From Pinus tabuliformis (lineage: Eukaryota; Streptophyta; Pinopsida; Pinales; Pinaceae), in contig CM062811.1 in assembly GCA_031772625.1 (NCBI GenBank), positions 650,196,871 to 650,260,870 of the forward strand: a stretch of 64,000 nucleotides of DNA, written 5' to 3'. Within the stretch, counting starts at the first letter, position 1, and each line of letters starts with the position of its first letter. The translations under genes and the position numbers were made by a program. A model generated the notes under the pieces. The model saw nothing but the letters and a program-made list of their open reading frames with translations. It ran no database searches and was not told where the DNA came from. Shown here one piece after another: positions 1 to 11,389 of the stretch.

Positions 1-850
1 CATTCTTGATGTCCTTCTATTAAAATTACAATCCAGTATAACATGCATAGACTTATATAACAAATTGATTTAATATAGTATGTGCAGGTGTAAATACTTC
101 CATACAATATGTGCATATAACCCACGCATATGAATAGCACAAACTATCATATAATATGAACCAATGTAGCACAGACTAGCATATAATATCAACCAACCCC
201 AACGCATATAGAGAGCACAAACCATATTCATCAAATAACAACATATAATACATTCAACAAACATTCAACGCATGAGTTACGCACAAACTTCAATGCAGAG
301 AACAATACATTCAACACAAAGAGCATTATTTTCAATGCAGATGCTAGAGTTCAATGCACATACCAGCTCCAATATAATGCTCACTACTTCACTGGAAATG
401 AACCAATGACTTGCTCAACGCATACACCAGGAGTTTCAACGAGATTCAATGCACTGTATCCCTACAACGCTCCATTCCCACACAGAGTTCATACATTTGA
501 TGAATGCTTCAATGCTTTGTATTCCTTGACCAACGTATGCATAGAGAATAAAGAGACAACAAAAATACTCAATGCAACGCATATAATATGAATTAATGAA
601 CCAACAACGAATCAACAAAGTTCAACCAACAAGAATCCAAAGGGACAACTATTATATGTGTAGAGAGCAGAGAATGTAACTCGTAGTATGAGTCAATGCA
701 CATAGAACGAGAATCTATAATGAAGAAATAAATTTAAGAAGTTGATAGTGATGGTTCAAATAATGTCGTAACTGACAGACTACCAGAATTGCAACAAGAA
801 CTGGACTGAGGCAAAGGATTTGTAGGGATAGAGAGCCAAATTTAGGACAT
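1..850. repeat. AT-rich degenerate short-word repeat region
   Basis: The stretch is full of loosely repeated words such as caacgcat, ttcaatgca and catataatatgaac. They are most dense from about 100 to 620 and have no clean period. Open frames are short and resemble no family on either strand. The region may be the internal part of the short LTR-like structure that follows, because a primer-site complement sits at its right end, but no coding domain supports this. Confidence 0.4.
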
Positions 851-852
851 GT

Positions 853-1038
853 GCTCTGATACCATGTCAGATCAAGTATTGGTAACTCTACGAATGTGAA
901 TTTATATTAAGAAGAACTATTGATATAGACAGTGGAGAAACTCTTTGAATTCATATTCCAATGTCTCTTCATCTTCTCATTTTCATCTTTACAATATTTA
1001 CAATATTTTCCCAATCCCTAAAAATTTGGTGTCAACAA
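853..1038 (-). mobile_element. Possible short copia-type LTR edge with primer-binding site
   Basis: Bases 853-864 read gctctgatacca, the exact complement of the initiator-Met primer-binding site of plant copia elements (tggtatcagagc). This is followed by a TG at 865 that could begin a minus-strand LTR. A ...tgtcaaca ending near 1038 would give an LTR of about 174 bp, the size seen in TRIM-type elements. No partner LTR or coding part was found, so only the primer-site match is firm. Confidence 0.35.
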
Positions 1039-1044
1039 TTTTAT

Positions 1045-1629
1045 TAGTAAAAACTACTTACTTATTAAATGCAGTAATACCACTTTGTGTCTCCTTATTT
1101 CAAAACCTGTATCAACTAATCTCAAGCGTGTGAAAAAACAAAGTCACGTGACAAGGAATATTTGACTTATATGATGGATCATCAAATCATTATCTTTCTT
1201 AATAATAAAAATTAGTATATTTCTTAAAAAACTAAAAAATTACAATACCATTTAGCAAACTACAATGTAAAATAAATTGAAAAATAAAAAAATACAATTG
1301 AAAAAAAAAGATACATCTCATTTGTTATTTCTAATATTTCCCTCCACTAACAAAAGTAAAAGTGAGGTAAATATTAGAAAAAACATAAAAACATAAAAGT
1401 GAAACCCATATGTAAAAATGATTATAAGAATGAACATATTTGATAAAATAAAATGAGAAACATATTAAATTACTTATAATATAGTTTATCGAATATTTCT
1501 TTCGTATTTTATAAATTAAATAATTACATTAAAATAAATATACAAATATAAAAAATTTCAATTAAATAACTACATTACAATAAATATACAAATATAGAAA
1601 ATTTCAATTAAATAATTACATCTCAATAA

Positions 1630-1640
<11 letters not shown>
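1045..1640. repeat. AT-rich dispersed repeat family, copy 1 (modules Q and Q')
   Basis: Bases 1057-1262 (module Q) match 27525-27735 and, more weakly, 23776-23975; a shared word is gtgtgaaaaaacaaagtca. Bases 1470-1640 (module Q') match 38990-39070, sharing aaattaaataattacatta. Within Q', a roughly 54-bp unit (aatttcaattaaataa...) repeats about three times. No coding content was seen. Confidence 0.55.
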
Positions 1641-1706
<66 letters not shown>

Positions 1707-1710
1707 TATA
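1636..1710. repeat. (AT)n microsatellite
   Basis: An almost pure AT dinucleotide tract of about 65 bases, followed by a short degenerate tail. Confidence 0.95.
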
Positions 1711-1766
1711 ATAGTGAATTAATATCCCAAAGCGAATATTTAAATAACGTACCATATGGCTCAAAA

Positions 1767-2300
1767 AAGAAAACGGATGCTGCATTTCGATCACGTCGTG
1801 GGTCTAAACTCTATTATTCTATAGAGATCCAGCTCACATAATTATTAATAATTCATTCCAACTTGCCACATGATACTTTTGTTTTTCTAAACAATGGGGC
1901 CTGCAATTCGTCGAAGAAAATAATTATATGCCTGCAATTCGTCGAAGAAAATAATTATATGGGGCCTGCAAGCAGACGAAGAAAATAATTATATGGGGCC
2001 TGCAAGCAGACGAAAGAAAAGAATAAGAGAAAATTGCAAGAAGACGAGGAAAAAGTAAAGGAAAAAAGAAAATGTTTTGCTGCATTTTCGGGGTATGGAT
2101 GAACATGAATAAAGAAAATGGATGCTGCACTCTAAAATCACGTTGTGGGTCTAAACATAAAAGTGCACCTCTGCGCATGAAATGAAAATTAATTTTTTTT
2201 AATATATATGCCATGAACTTCATTATAGTCCATTAAAAGTTATTTATTAATAATTCTTTCCAACTTGCCACGCGATTCTTTGTGTTTTCTAAACAATGGA
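1767..2300. repeat. Imperfect duplication around a short tandem array
   Basis: Two blocks repeat in the same order. The first is 1767-1815 (gaaaacggatgctgca, then cacgtcgtgggtctaaac) plus 1840-1895. The second is 2112-2160 plus 2240-2298. Shared words include attattaataattc, ttccaacttgccac and ttttctaaacaatgg. The offset is about 350-400 bp. The array at 1896-2028 lies between them. No gene is seen. Confidence 0.6.
1896..2028. repeat. Minisatellite, unit about 33 bp, four copies
   Basis: Units begin near 1896, 1930, 1961 and 1995 with (gg)ggcctgcaa, continue through a cgaagaaaa core and end in taattatat. The last two carry gcaagcagacgaa where the first two carry gcaattcgtcgaa, so the array shows two unit variants in blocks. 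Confidence 0.8.
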
Positions 2301-2587
2301 AGCATCGACATCCCAGGTCATCCACATCAAACCTTCACTTCAATTGTATTTTTGAATGCATAAATGGATACAATACCTTGAAATCTGTTGGAAATACCAA
2401 GAGTGGGGGGTGAATCAATATTTCATTTATTTCAACAATTTAAGTATCAGAACAATTAACCAATAACATCACATCAAGGGAACACAAAATATATATGAAA
2501 AATATATTTATATTGCAAAGGAAGCTACAACATTCGGTTTACCTGCTACAACTAGAAATTGGAAGGGCTACAACCCCAAGATATTTA
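2301..2587. other. Spacer; possible LTR-like start
   Basis: This stretch is non-coding. The sequence near 2389-2415 (ttggaaataccaagagtggg) resembles the start of some plant LTRs, and the copia-type fossil begins just beyond. Nothing else is recognised. Confidence 0.3.
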
Positions 2588-3890
2588 CTAGCCACTATTG
2601 GAAAGAGACAAAAACCTCTTGAAAGAAGCTACAAATTCTTTTCCTAGCACCACCTTGCATTCCATTGTCATCTTAGTCAAGTCCTTGATTTCTTCTATGG
2701 TAGATACTTTGGCATCGTATCTCAAGGGAGGTGATCTCAAGACATTTCGTATGATTAAAGTATCTTCAAATATTTCTCCTAATCCTATGATGGAGTTGAC
2801 AAGTTCATGTACTATGAGTAAGTAAGTTGCAATGAGAAAAGATACAAAAGATGGACCATCAACTAGAGAAATAACTTTTAAAGCCACGAGGAAGACACAA
2901 AACAAATAACTCCAGGTTGAAGGAGTTTCAGGCAATGATTCAGATGTATAAGAAGCAAATTTCATCGAGAAGCTAGAAAGGGGAACCGAGAAACACAAAA
3001 TTAAGTTACCTTTTAAATGTTTCAAATGTGGAAGAATAGGTCATTATGCTAAGAGATGTCCATTTAAGGAAAAAAAAAACTCCCACAAGAAAAATCTTTA
3101 TTCCAAAGAACACAATAGCTCTTTAGATGAAAGCGATACATAAGAACTAGATGCAAGAGAAGCTCTCTTCATAACCCAATAAAATGGAGATAATGATCAT
3201 GATGACGAAGAGGTCAATGATTCAGATGATGAATAACCAAATATGATAATACATTATTTTTTAGGACAAGGAAAAGATTATGATTCTAAACAAGAAGATG
3301 GATACCTTAAGGAGGAATTGAAGAATAGTGAAATAGAAAATTCCAAGCTTGAAAATAAAAATAGAGAATTGGCAATCCTACTAGAAAAGCGTGATGAGGA
3401 AAATATTCTTTAAAGGTCCATCTTGAAGAAGCAAATAGAACTGAGGAAGTGATGAATACCCAGATGAAGAAGAAAGAAGAATAATATAAGAAGGTGGAAG
3501 AGGAAGTTTTAATATTGAAGGCTGAAATTGATAAGATTAACAAGAGCTTAAACAAATCACTAATGTTGGATAACATTCTTAGTTTTCAAATACCATTAGG
3601 TGATAAAACCAGTGTTGGGTATACAGGTGCATCCTCAAGCAAGGAAGACACAAGCTCCAAGCCTCCTATGGAAGAAAATCATAGGGAGTCTATAAATGAT
3701 GTTGACTCTATTGATCAACATTGGATTAAAACTTCTCCAAGATAAAACAAATTTATAAGATCATCCCACTCTCTTAGGTTTGATAACATTTTTCTTGGTC
3801 ATTGTTACTCTTGTGGAAAATTTACAAGTAAAGAAATCCATTGTAAGTTCAATACAAGATATAATTATGTAAGGATTTGTTGTCGTTGCT
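2588..3890. mobile_element. Fossil copia-type gag remnant, rearranged
   Basis: Two kinds of gag sequence lie together. A capsid-like part reads on the minus strand (about 2590-2830) with the words IIGLGEIFEDTLIIRNVLRS and VSTIEEIKDLTKMTM, typical of plant copia gag. A nucleocapsid-like part reads on the plus strand (about 2840-3890). It has a CCHC zinc knuckle CFKCGRIGHYAKRC near 3017-3058, then acidic and coiled-coil-like sequence, and a second knuckle-like CYSCGKFTSKEIHC near 3805. Because the parts lie on opposite strands, the remnant is rearranged as well as broken (several breaks). It is old. A gypsy LTR appears to be inserted at its right end. Confidence 0.6.
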
Positions 3891-4314
3891 ACAACACCCT
3901 CCAAATTTCACTATATTCAAATTTTGGAGCCTACTTCATTGTCGCATCTAGTGTCGCTTTTTTCGTCAAGTGTTGTTTCTAGTCATGAAATATGTTTCAA
4001 GTGTTCTTAATCATCCTTATGTGTCTTCGCATTGATTAGAGCATCTTTAATGCATTTCATAGTCTTAACACCTTCGCTTATTGTATAACAATAGGTTTGG
4101 TCTAAGCTGCACACACTTTGTTTGTTGTAATTGGGAATGTATGTAAAGTGGTTTTTTTATGCCTATTTATCATTGTTAAAGCTTGTCTAAGTTTTATTGA
4201 TGAGTTGGTATGTGTTGCACATGAATTTGTGTTTAAACTGATGCTGTTTGCCCCATGTTCTATCTTCCAGACTTAGACAAATTTTGGTTGCAAAGCGAAT
4301 CCATTAAGGCAAGG

Positions 4315-4915
4315 AGTGAGTGAGTGCACCCTTAAGGCTTGATTGGGAATACTTCATTGTTCAAAAATTTTCCATGCACCCTCCAACAATGCATAGCGCA
4401 CTCTTAAATCATCTTACCCTTCCTTGTTCCAAATTGCACCCTAAAAAACCAAGTATTCCTTTGAGTGCACTTCTTCGAATCAAAGTATTGCGCCTCCTTG
4501 AGCACATGAGCAAACTCTAAAGACCCGAAGCTATCTCCTTCGGGCTTCAATAATGAGCATTGTTCCCTCCTTGGCCCTTTGAGTGCATGAGTACACTATG
4601 AAGCTTGAAGCCTCGTCCTTCGTCCTTCAACAATGCACCTTGCACCCTCCTTTTCCTTCTTTAGCACATGAGCGCAACTTGAAGCTTCGAAGCCTTTCAC
4701 TTCATCCTTTAGCTCTGCACCTTGTGCTCTCCTTGTCTCCCTTAAGCACACAACACACTTGGGAAGCCATCATCCTTCATCCTTCAGACATACACCCTGT
4801 GCCCTCCCTTGATTTTCCTCTCTCCTCTTGAGCACATGAGCACATCCTGAAGCCTTAAATATTCTTATCTTCAACCCTTCAACCTTTCGAAGTGTGCACT
4901 TACACCTAAAAGCTC
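4315..4915. repeat. Degenerate tandem repeat, period about 80-85 bp
   Basis: At least five units show the same phrase near 4500, 4580, 4662, 4744 and 4829. The phrase is a word like gagcacatgagcac, then (c/t)ttgaagc, a tccttc phrase, and a gcaccttg...ccctcctt phrase. Units differ by roughly a quarter of positions. The array lies inside the inferred gypsy LTR, upstream of its TATA. Confidence 0.6.
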
Positions 4916-5554
4916 TCTTTGCTCCTCCCAAACACACTACTGAGATACAAACATAAAATCTGCATAAAACATGTTAGAATAGGATATTTTTCAATATCAT
5001 GGTTGCTTTCCATGAGTGATTGCAGTTATAGGTGTTTTAGGAACAACATGGAAAGCACGCATGAAGAAGATCAAGAAAATAAGGCAGATAAAGGAAGCAT
5101 TAAAGAATGAAGAAAAAATTCAAGCCTTGATGATCGAAGCACCCTGAAGAATCCATGATATCAAAGACCCTTTGGAGGGTGGATACATCAACGATCGAAA
5201 GTTGCATGCAAGAGTAAGCACATAAGTGGCAACCATGTCACCCATTGAAGAAAGTCCATGTCATCAATAACTATGAGTCCAATTTATCAATGATAATGAC
5301 TTATCATGACCACATCACATGATGATGTGGAAATTATGATGTAATGATGTAATCAATGTAAAGAAAAAGAAGTGGAAGTCGAAGAGTCATGTATGGACAA
5401 AAGAACCATGTATAGAAGTCAAAAAGACATGTAATACCAAGATCCATATGTAATTCCAAAGGTCATTTGGAAGTCCAAAGGTTCTAGAATTCCAAAGGTC
5501 ATTAGAAGTTGGAAGGTCAAGAGTCACGAGGATATGGAAAGTCATGCCTCAAGT

Positions 5555-5563
5555 TATAAAAGG
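5555..5563 (+). promoter_or_regulatory. TATA-like box in the inferred gypsy LTR
   Basis: The sequence tataaaagg sits 0.7 kb before the inferred LTR end and is followed by a CT-rich start. This is the usual U3/R arrangement. Confidence 0.4.
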
Positions 5564-5942
5564 ATCCTCGTGTCTCATGCAAAGGAATTTTAACCTTGGC
5601 TTCCCATAGGCATTAAAGAGATAGAGTTAGTACTTTTGGGGAGCAAGTAGTGACTCTAATGCTCCACTACTAGAGCTAGTGGTGTTCATTGTACTTATGT
5701 ATCTTGGAACTTTTCCTTAATACCTAAAGCCATTTTTTCTAGCACATTTTCATGCATGGATTGTGGATAGTTTAAGACTATTCTTCTAATGTTTGTGATT
5801 CATGTTGGCTTTCACACGTGCTAGAATAATTGAACTATTTCGGTGACTTTTGTGCTTAACTTATTGGAAATGTGTTGTAATGATTTAGTGATTGTGGCAT
5901 CTATGTGAACTATTTCGCTTGATTTCCAACAATTTTGTCTTA

Positions 5943-5963
5943 TGTGTGTGTGTGTGTGTGTGT
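5943..5963. repeat. (GT)n microsatellite
   Basis: About ten GT units inside the inferred LTR. Confidence 0.9.
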
Positions 5964-6262
5964 CTCCATTAGATTAGTACTATTACTTTTATTTAAGAGA
6001 ACCACTTTCTCTCCCTCTCAGCAAAATAACCTTCATACATTGACAACTGAACATTCCACACAACACATTCTCTTGCTCATTCAAAAGCACATGTGCACTT
6101 ATCTCTCGTGCTAACTGCTTAAGGCAAGGCATATCTTTAAGTAAATGATAGTCGGGTCATATTCCGAATAGAAATCCTACACCAAATAGTGTGAGTTCTA
6201 ATTGGGACAGCATATCACGGAGATCCCCTATATGTTGGCAGTATGCAGCACTATCAACATTA

Positions 6263-6279
6263 TGGCACTAGAAGGAGGG
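6263..6279 (+). other. Primer-binding site of the gypsy fossil
   Basis: The sequence tggcactagaaggaggg follows the LTR end after a 3-base spacer. It resembles the tggcgc-type primer sites used by plant gypsy elements. Confidence 0.5.
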
Positions 6280-6879
6280 AAATCAATTTTTTATGCTTGA
6301 CAAATCTACACATCCTAATCATTCATCTTCGGGAAAAGGAAGTAATATTCTAGGCACCATTCCAGCTCCTATTCCTGAAGCAGGAGGGTCTTCTAAGCCC
6401 CATCCAGAGTTGGCCTACGATGTTATCTATGAACAACTCTATGAGATTTGACCTATAACCCATCAGATTGCAAAAGCTACTAGCTTACTCCCTGTTACTC
6501 ATAATCTCCTACATCATACTAAGAGGAAAGAAACAACTTGTAATGGTGTATTAGTGGCATCAGTAGAAGATTTGGTTTTCGACACTCTTGAAGAATTAAA
6601 AGAGTCTTCAAAAGAGTTAGTTTAACAAGATACACTTCCACCCATTAACAAAGAGTATGAGGAAGGCATTATTCCTTTTTACGAAGAAAAATCGGGAGTT
6701 GATTGTTAGTTTAACCGCGATTTAAACAGTGAAGGAGAAGGCTCGTCAAATTATGAAAAGGAGGAGGAACCAAGAGAAGAAGACATGGCCGATCAGGACC
6801 TGGATTGGATGGACTAAGGGTCTCTTGCTCTTTCAGATAACCTTCATAAAATTCACAGGCATTCGGAGAAGTTATTATC

Positions 6880-7400
6880 AAATTTTGATCCACACAAAAA
6901 TACTAAGGCAAAAGATCATATTGATGATTTCTACATCCATCTATGGATGTTAGAGGTACGACATGATGACATTGCTTGCATGATTTTTCCTTTCACATTA
7001 AGATATAGAGACACAACATGGTACCATAGTCTCCCTGTTAATTCAGTCCATGGTTGGAGGGAGTTTAAGAAATTACTTTTGGAGAAATTCGATGATGAGA
7101 AGACTCTCGTCATGTTATTAAAAGAGCTCGGAAACATCAAAATGGGGGAAAATGAGAAAGTCAAAGATTTCAATCAGAAGTTCAATTGCATATTGAACAA
7201 GTTTCCCCCAAGCACACAACCTCACGATTCAATAACTATTAATTATTATAAAACTACCTTTCCCATGAACATCTCCTCCTTTTTTAAACAAGTTTTGAAG
7301 GAGACATTGGCTCTAAACAGTGTAGAAGCAATCATCGTGGAGAAATACTTGTGTGCTATTGGACTTATTACTGATGATGATGAGTCTAAAGAGTCCTAGG
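6880..7400 (+). mobile_element. gag (Retrotrans_gag-type) part of the gypsy fossil
   Basis: An open stretch of about 150 codons contains the classic gypsy gag core: TTWYHSLPVNSVHGWREFKK, then a LLLEKFDDEK phrase, a MGENEKVKDFNQKFN phrase and LNKFP. This is the capsid-like domain that binds RNA and forms the particle. Downstream, to about 7950, lies low-complexity linker sequence with an asparagine run and a proline run encoded by a C tract at 7909-7925. Confidence 0.7.
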
Positions 7401-8984
7401 AGACTGGAAAGAAGTCTTAGCCTTCTTTGAGTAAGGCTAAACAAAAGGATTTTGCTGATATTGAAAGCTTGGCCAGGACATTAAAATTAGTCACCAACGA
7501 AGTTTCAGAAATAAAGAGAAGTTCAAGAAAAACTTCTACCAATAGCAAGCCCCCCAAGTATTTTCCATTCAAAAGGAATAATAACAACAACAACAATCAT
7601 CCGACTAAATCTACTCATTGTTCGAATGTTGTGTTGAATATTTAAAGTATGGGAATGGATAACAATTGATCTTTCCATCAGGAATGATATTCAGAGAAAT
7701 CATGCCCATAGTGGAACCACAACATGAATTCTCTAGCTGCACACATTGTCGACACAATACTAGTGGATGAGCAGTTTGAGGAAATAGAAGTAATAGATGA
7801 ACCTACAATGGCTAAAGAAAGTGCAGGTGTTGGTCATGTGATTAAAGATTTTTATTATATTCTCAATGCTAATAAGAAGAGTGTTGAAGAACCACCACAA
7901 AGTGAAGTGCCCCCCCCCCCCCCCCTAGAAACAAAATGGTTGATATAGTTTGAGGAGTAAAGGGCCCATTTATGAACAAGAGGTGATGAGGCAGACACTG
8001 AAGGAGAAACTATTAAGAAGGATCTCACAACCACTCAACCTTGCTCAAAATGCATAATGTAAGTATGAAAATTCTACTAATTTAAAGCACACTTCCCCCA
8101 GCAGAAAAAACAAGTCTATTATGCCAGAAGTGTTAAAAAAATCCACTTCTCTAGACACTTCAACACTTCCTGCTAAAAGTGAAATGATTGATTATAATAT
8201 TATTGAAGATTTGAAGATAGCTCGTGATAATATTTCCAGATTTGAGCTTGCAAAGATAGCAAACCAATGTGAGCTGCTTGTCAAAGCCTTTTCACAGTCT
8301 TCATTAGGTGATAAAGCTTCATCTTCTCAGAAGGTGTATGGTAAGTCTTCTAGAGCCCTTGAATCTGTGGTTAATATTGTCACGTTAGATGCTAACACTC
8401 TATGCCCTCCATTTTAGTTTATTTTGGTGCATATAGGAACGCGATGCCATTATCCATTACTAAGAAAATTAATGCTAAATGGGATAAAACCGATGCAAAA
8501 ATTATTCATCTAGAAAGATCCCTTATTTAATCCATTGGTGAATTCAAGAATGTTCTTATTTGATTATCATCTGATCACTGAGTACACCAATGTATAAATA
8601 TTGTAATGGTGCACATCCCCAAAGCCTATGGCGTACTATTGAGTAGAGATTGGTCTTGTAAATTACAAAGGTATTTTGCTACAGATTGGTCACATTTATA
8701 GCTTCCATACAAGGGCAAAAACAACGAGATTCGAGTGGTGAGTGAATCATACATGAAATAGACTATGACACCACTTGAGGGTCATAATGAGCCTGTTTCT
8801 TTTGTGGATTTAAAGATCTTATTCAAAACTTATCACGAGTGTTATCAAGTACATCCATCACTTGTCCCACCCGATACACAGTTGGAACTCCTTCCTTTTA
8901 CTCTGTATGGTGCTAATGTATCTTGTAATATAGATGTACATATTAATAATAGTAATAGTATAGGAAGTAGTTTAGGAGCTAATA

Positions 8985-9390
8985 ATATTTTTACTCTATA
9001 CTTTGATGGTTTAAAGAGGAAATATGGCTCTAGAGCTAGTTGTGTACTCATAGACCCATGCAATAAGAAGCGCATCCTATCATGTCGTTTGGAGTTCAAG
9101 TGTACAAATAATACCGCTGAATATGAAGCACTCGTGCTTGGACTAAAGAAAGCCATCGATGTAAAGGTAGAGTTGCTCAAGGTAATTGGTGACTTAGAAG
9201 TGATCACTCATAAGGTATGGGATACTATCCACTGTGTTTCACTAAATCTAAAAAACTACTAGCAGGAGGTATTCTGTTTGATTAATTATTTCAAATATTT
9301 TAATATTATTTTTATTCCTAGGCTTAGAAATGTTGCAGCAAATGCAACCACTAAAATTTCATCGTTAAGAAATGGTTTTTCTATTGAGAT
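8985..9390 (+). mobile_element. RNase H-like domain lying upstream of RT in the gypsy fossil
   Basis: Reading starts at LYFDGLKRKYGSRASCVL (catalytic-type YFDG), passes through CTNNTAEYEALVLGLKKAID (the NNxAEYxAL motif) and GDLEVITHKV (GDxxxV motif), and ends with a tail around IPRLRNVAANATTKISSL that resembles the usual PRxxNxxAD ending. The domain is complete in outline. It lies between the protease-like part and the RT, whereas the canonical gypsy order is RT then RNase H. It may be an extra RNase H of the kind known in Tat-lineage elements. Confidence 0.65.
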
Positions 9391-9689
9391 TATATATAAA
9401 CCATCAGTGCCTGATAATGTCACTAATTTTTGTGTTTTCAATGACAACCAATAGATATTGCATTTCATTTCTAATGCAAGCGTGTTTAAAGATGATGCCA
9501 TAGAAGAGGATGAGCATGACAAGACTTTGTAGGAGGCATCTAATGCAATAAAAATTAACACTATGCCCAAATGTGTGGTGCTCGTGGAAAAAATATATGA
9601 CCTGCAAAACTGATTTAGAGGACCAATCAACACTAAGACTCAAAGCACCAAGTTGTCATGTGAACAAGTCAATTGGGAACTCAAGAAGA

Positions 9690-10515
9690 TTTGAAGTATG
9701 TAAACCTCAATACATGTTTCTCTCCAAAAGAACAACTAGTTTTCATCCACTTATTTAAACAATACCATGATGTGTTTGCATGGACATACGATGACTTAAA
9801 GACATATGATAATCGTATTATCCAAAATGTCATTCCCATCAAAGAAGGGGTAAAACATTTTCACAAAAGTTAAGGAAAGTCCATCCTATGATGGAACTCC
9901 TAATCCAAAAGGAATTGATGAAGTTGTTGGATGCTCAGATTAGTTTTAAAGTTAAATATTCCTCTTGGGTTTCAAATTTGGTCCCACTTAGAAAGAAGTT
10001 TGGTGAGATAAGTTTATTTGTTTATTTTCGCAATCTCAACTGGGCATCTAATAAAGATAGTTACCTAGTGCCTTCCAAGGAACAAATCCTCCAAACAGTA
10101 TCTGGGTCTGAGATGTTCTCTCTACTAGATGGTTTTTTTGGTTAAAATCAAGTGCTAGTAGGAGAACCATATCATCTCAAGACTACCTTCAGGACCAAGT
10201 GGGGAAAATTCGCCTTTAAGTGTATGCCATTTGGGCATATCAATGTTGTTGCTACATTTCAAAGAGAGATGGACATCACTTTCCATGGCTCGATTGGCAA
10301 AAGTGTAGTTGTTTATTTGGATGATGTTATTGTGTTTTCCAAGAGAAGATCAGATCATGTACATCATCTGAAGCAAATATTTGAGTGGCATCAAAATGGG
10401 GTATTTCTCTCAATCCCATGAAAACAATATTTGGTGTGTTAGAAGGGACTCTCTTGGGGTAAATAATTGCAAAGAGTGGAATTAATTTTGATCCCAAAAT
10501 GGTCAAAGCTATTAC
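9690..10515 (+). mobile_element. Reverse transcriptase part of the gypsy fossil
   Basis: Gypsy RT landmarks can be followed in order: the HDVFAW-like YHDVFAWTYDDLK, a KYSSWVSNLVPLRKK fingers phrase, a FRNLNWASNKDSY phrase, KTTFRTKWGKFAFKCMPFG, and the catalytic box VVVYLDDVIVFSKR. The domain ends near KTIFGV...EGTLLG at about 10480. It is broken at several points. Confidence 0.75.
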
Positions 10516-10519
10516 CTAG

Positions 10520-11389
10520 ATCCTATTCTTTATTGAAAAATGCAACAAGAAAATCCTAATTTAATTTTTTCCTTGAATTAAATTGTAATTCTAATTCTCA
10601 TAGCAACTTGTAATAGTTAACTAAGTTAATTTGACTTAGTTGACTTAGTTAATTCAATTTGGGAGTCTATCTAATGTCATGTAGAGTGGTTCCTAAATTT
10701 TAGGATCCCAGGTTGAGTTCTTTTGACTTGTACTCATTTAATTCAGTTTAACTAAGTTAAATTCAGTTAAACTAGTTCCAAATGATGGAGGAATTAGTGG
10801 GACATCTAGTAGTGGGGTGTAACAAACACTTCTCAATTAGTAAACTGAAGATTTACTCAAAATTAACTCATGCATGTGAGATCAAAGAAAGACCCAATTG
10901 AGATTAAAGTTCAGGGACAGTGTATTATCAGTGGTAAAATCATCCAAATTAAACCGATGATGCATGCAATCAGAGGAAGGCCTAATGATGGATTGTGCAA
11001 TTATGGATGAGTAGTTTCCCAATTAAATATGGGTTAATTCCCTAGGAAACTGCGCAAGGGAATAAGAGCTTGGAATGCAGTAGATTTGGATAAGTATTGG
11101 CTGGAGCTTACTTGTGAAGCAGTGAGATAGATTGTGATAGTGCAGAGTTTGCTCGAGCTTGAGAAAAACATTGTAATCTTTTCAAATTTTCTGATTAATG
11201 AAATATATAGATAAAAGGGGTTTTTAGTTGTTTCTTTCCCCAGAAAAGTATTGTGTTATGCATGATTAAATTCTTCCTTTTTCTGCTTCATGATTTTATC
11301 GATCAGTTATTGTTTCCACTGATGGGTAGAGTAGATTCAAGTAAATTGTTTTAGCATATTACAATAGCTGGTACAACTACTAAGACTCA
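10520..11389. other. Non-coding stretch, possibly LTR-derived
   Basis: No coding match is seen on either strand. The stretch contains direct words of gttaactaagttaa type (10610-10770) and an AT-rich end with aatgaaatatatagataaaa near 11190, reminiscent of the polyadenylation part of an LTR. It directly precedes copia gag sequence, so it may be the LTR and leader of that fossil. No LTR boundary could be fixed. Confidence 0.3.

Larger units (their letters stand above)
3878..6259 (+). repeat. Inferred 5' LTR of the gypsy fossil (about 2.4 kb)
   Basis: The right edge is set by ...ctatcaaca at 6259, followed three bases later by tggcactagaaggaggg (6263-6279), a gypsy-type primer-binding site. The left edge is placed at tgttg (3878), the matching terminal inverted pair to caaca, exactly where the older gag remnant ends. 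A TATA-like tataaaagg lies at 5555-5563. No second LTR is available for proof, so the left edge is inference. Confidence 0.45.
3878..10515 (+). mobile_element. Fossil Ty3/gypsy element, 5' part: LTR, gag, protease, RNase H, RT
   Basis: The order is: inferred 5' LTR 3878-6259, primer site 6263-6279, gag about 6880-7400, a protease/linker region about 8430-8680, an RNase H-like domain about 8985-9390, and reverse transcriptase about 9690-10515. No integrase or 3' LTR is seen; unrelated sequence follows. The element is heavily broken (well over ten breaks) and old. The primer site and an RNase H fold of archaeal/bacterial flavour suggest the Tat-like side of plant gypsy elements, but no phylogeny was done. 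Confidence 0.7.

Noticed and set aside
1636-1710. Replication origin or matrix attachment site because of extreme AT content
   Set aside because: A simple (AT)n microsatellite explains it, and nothing in the sequence separates these roles.
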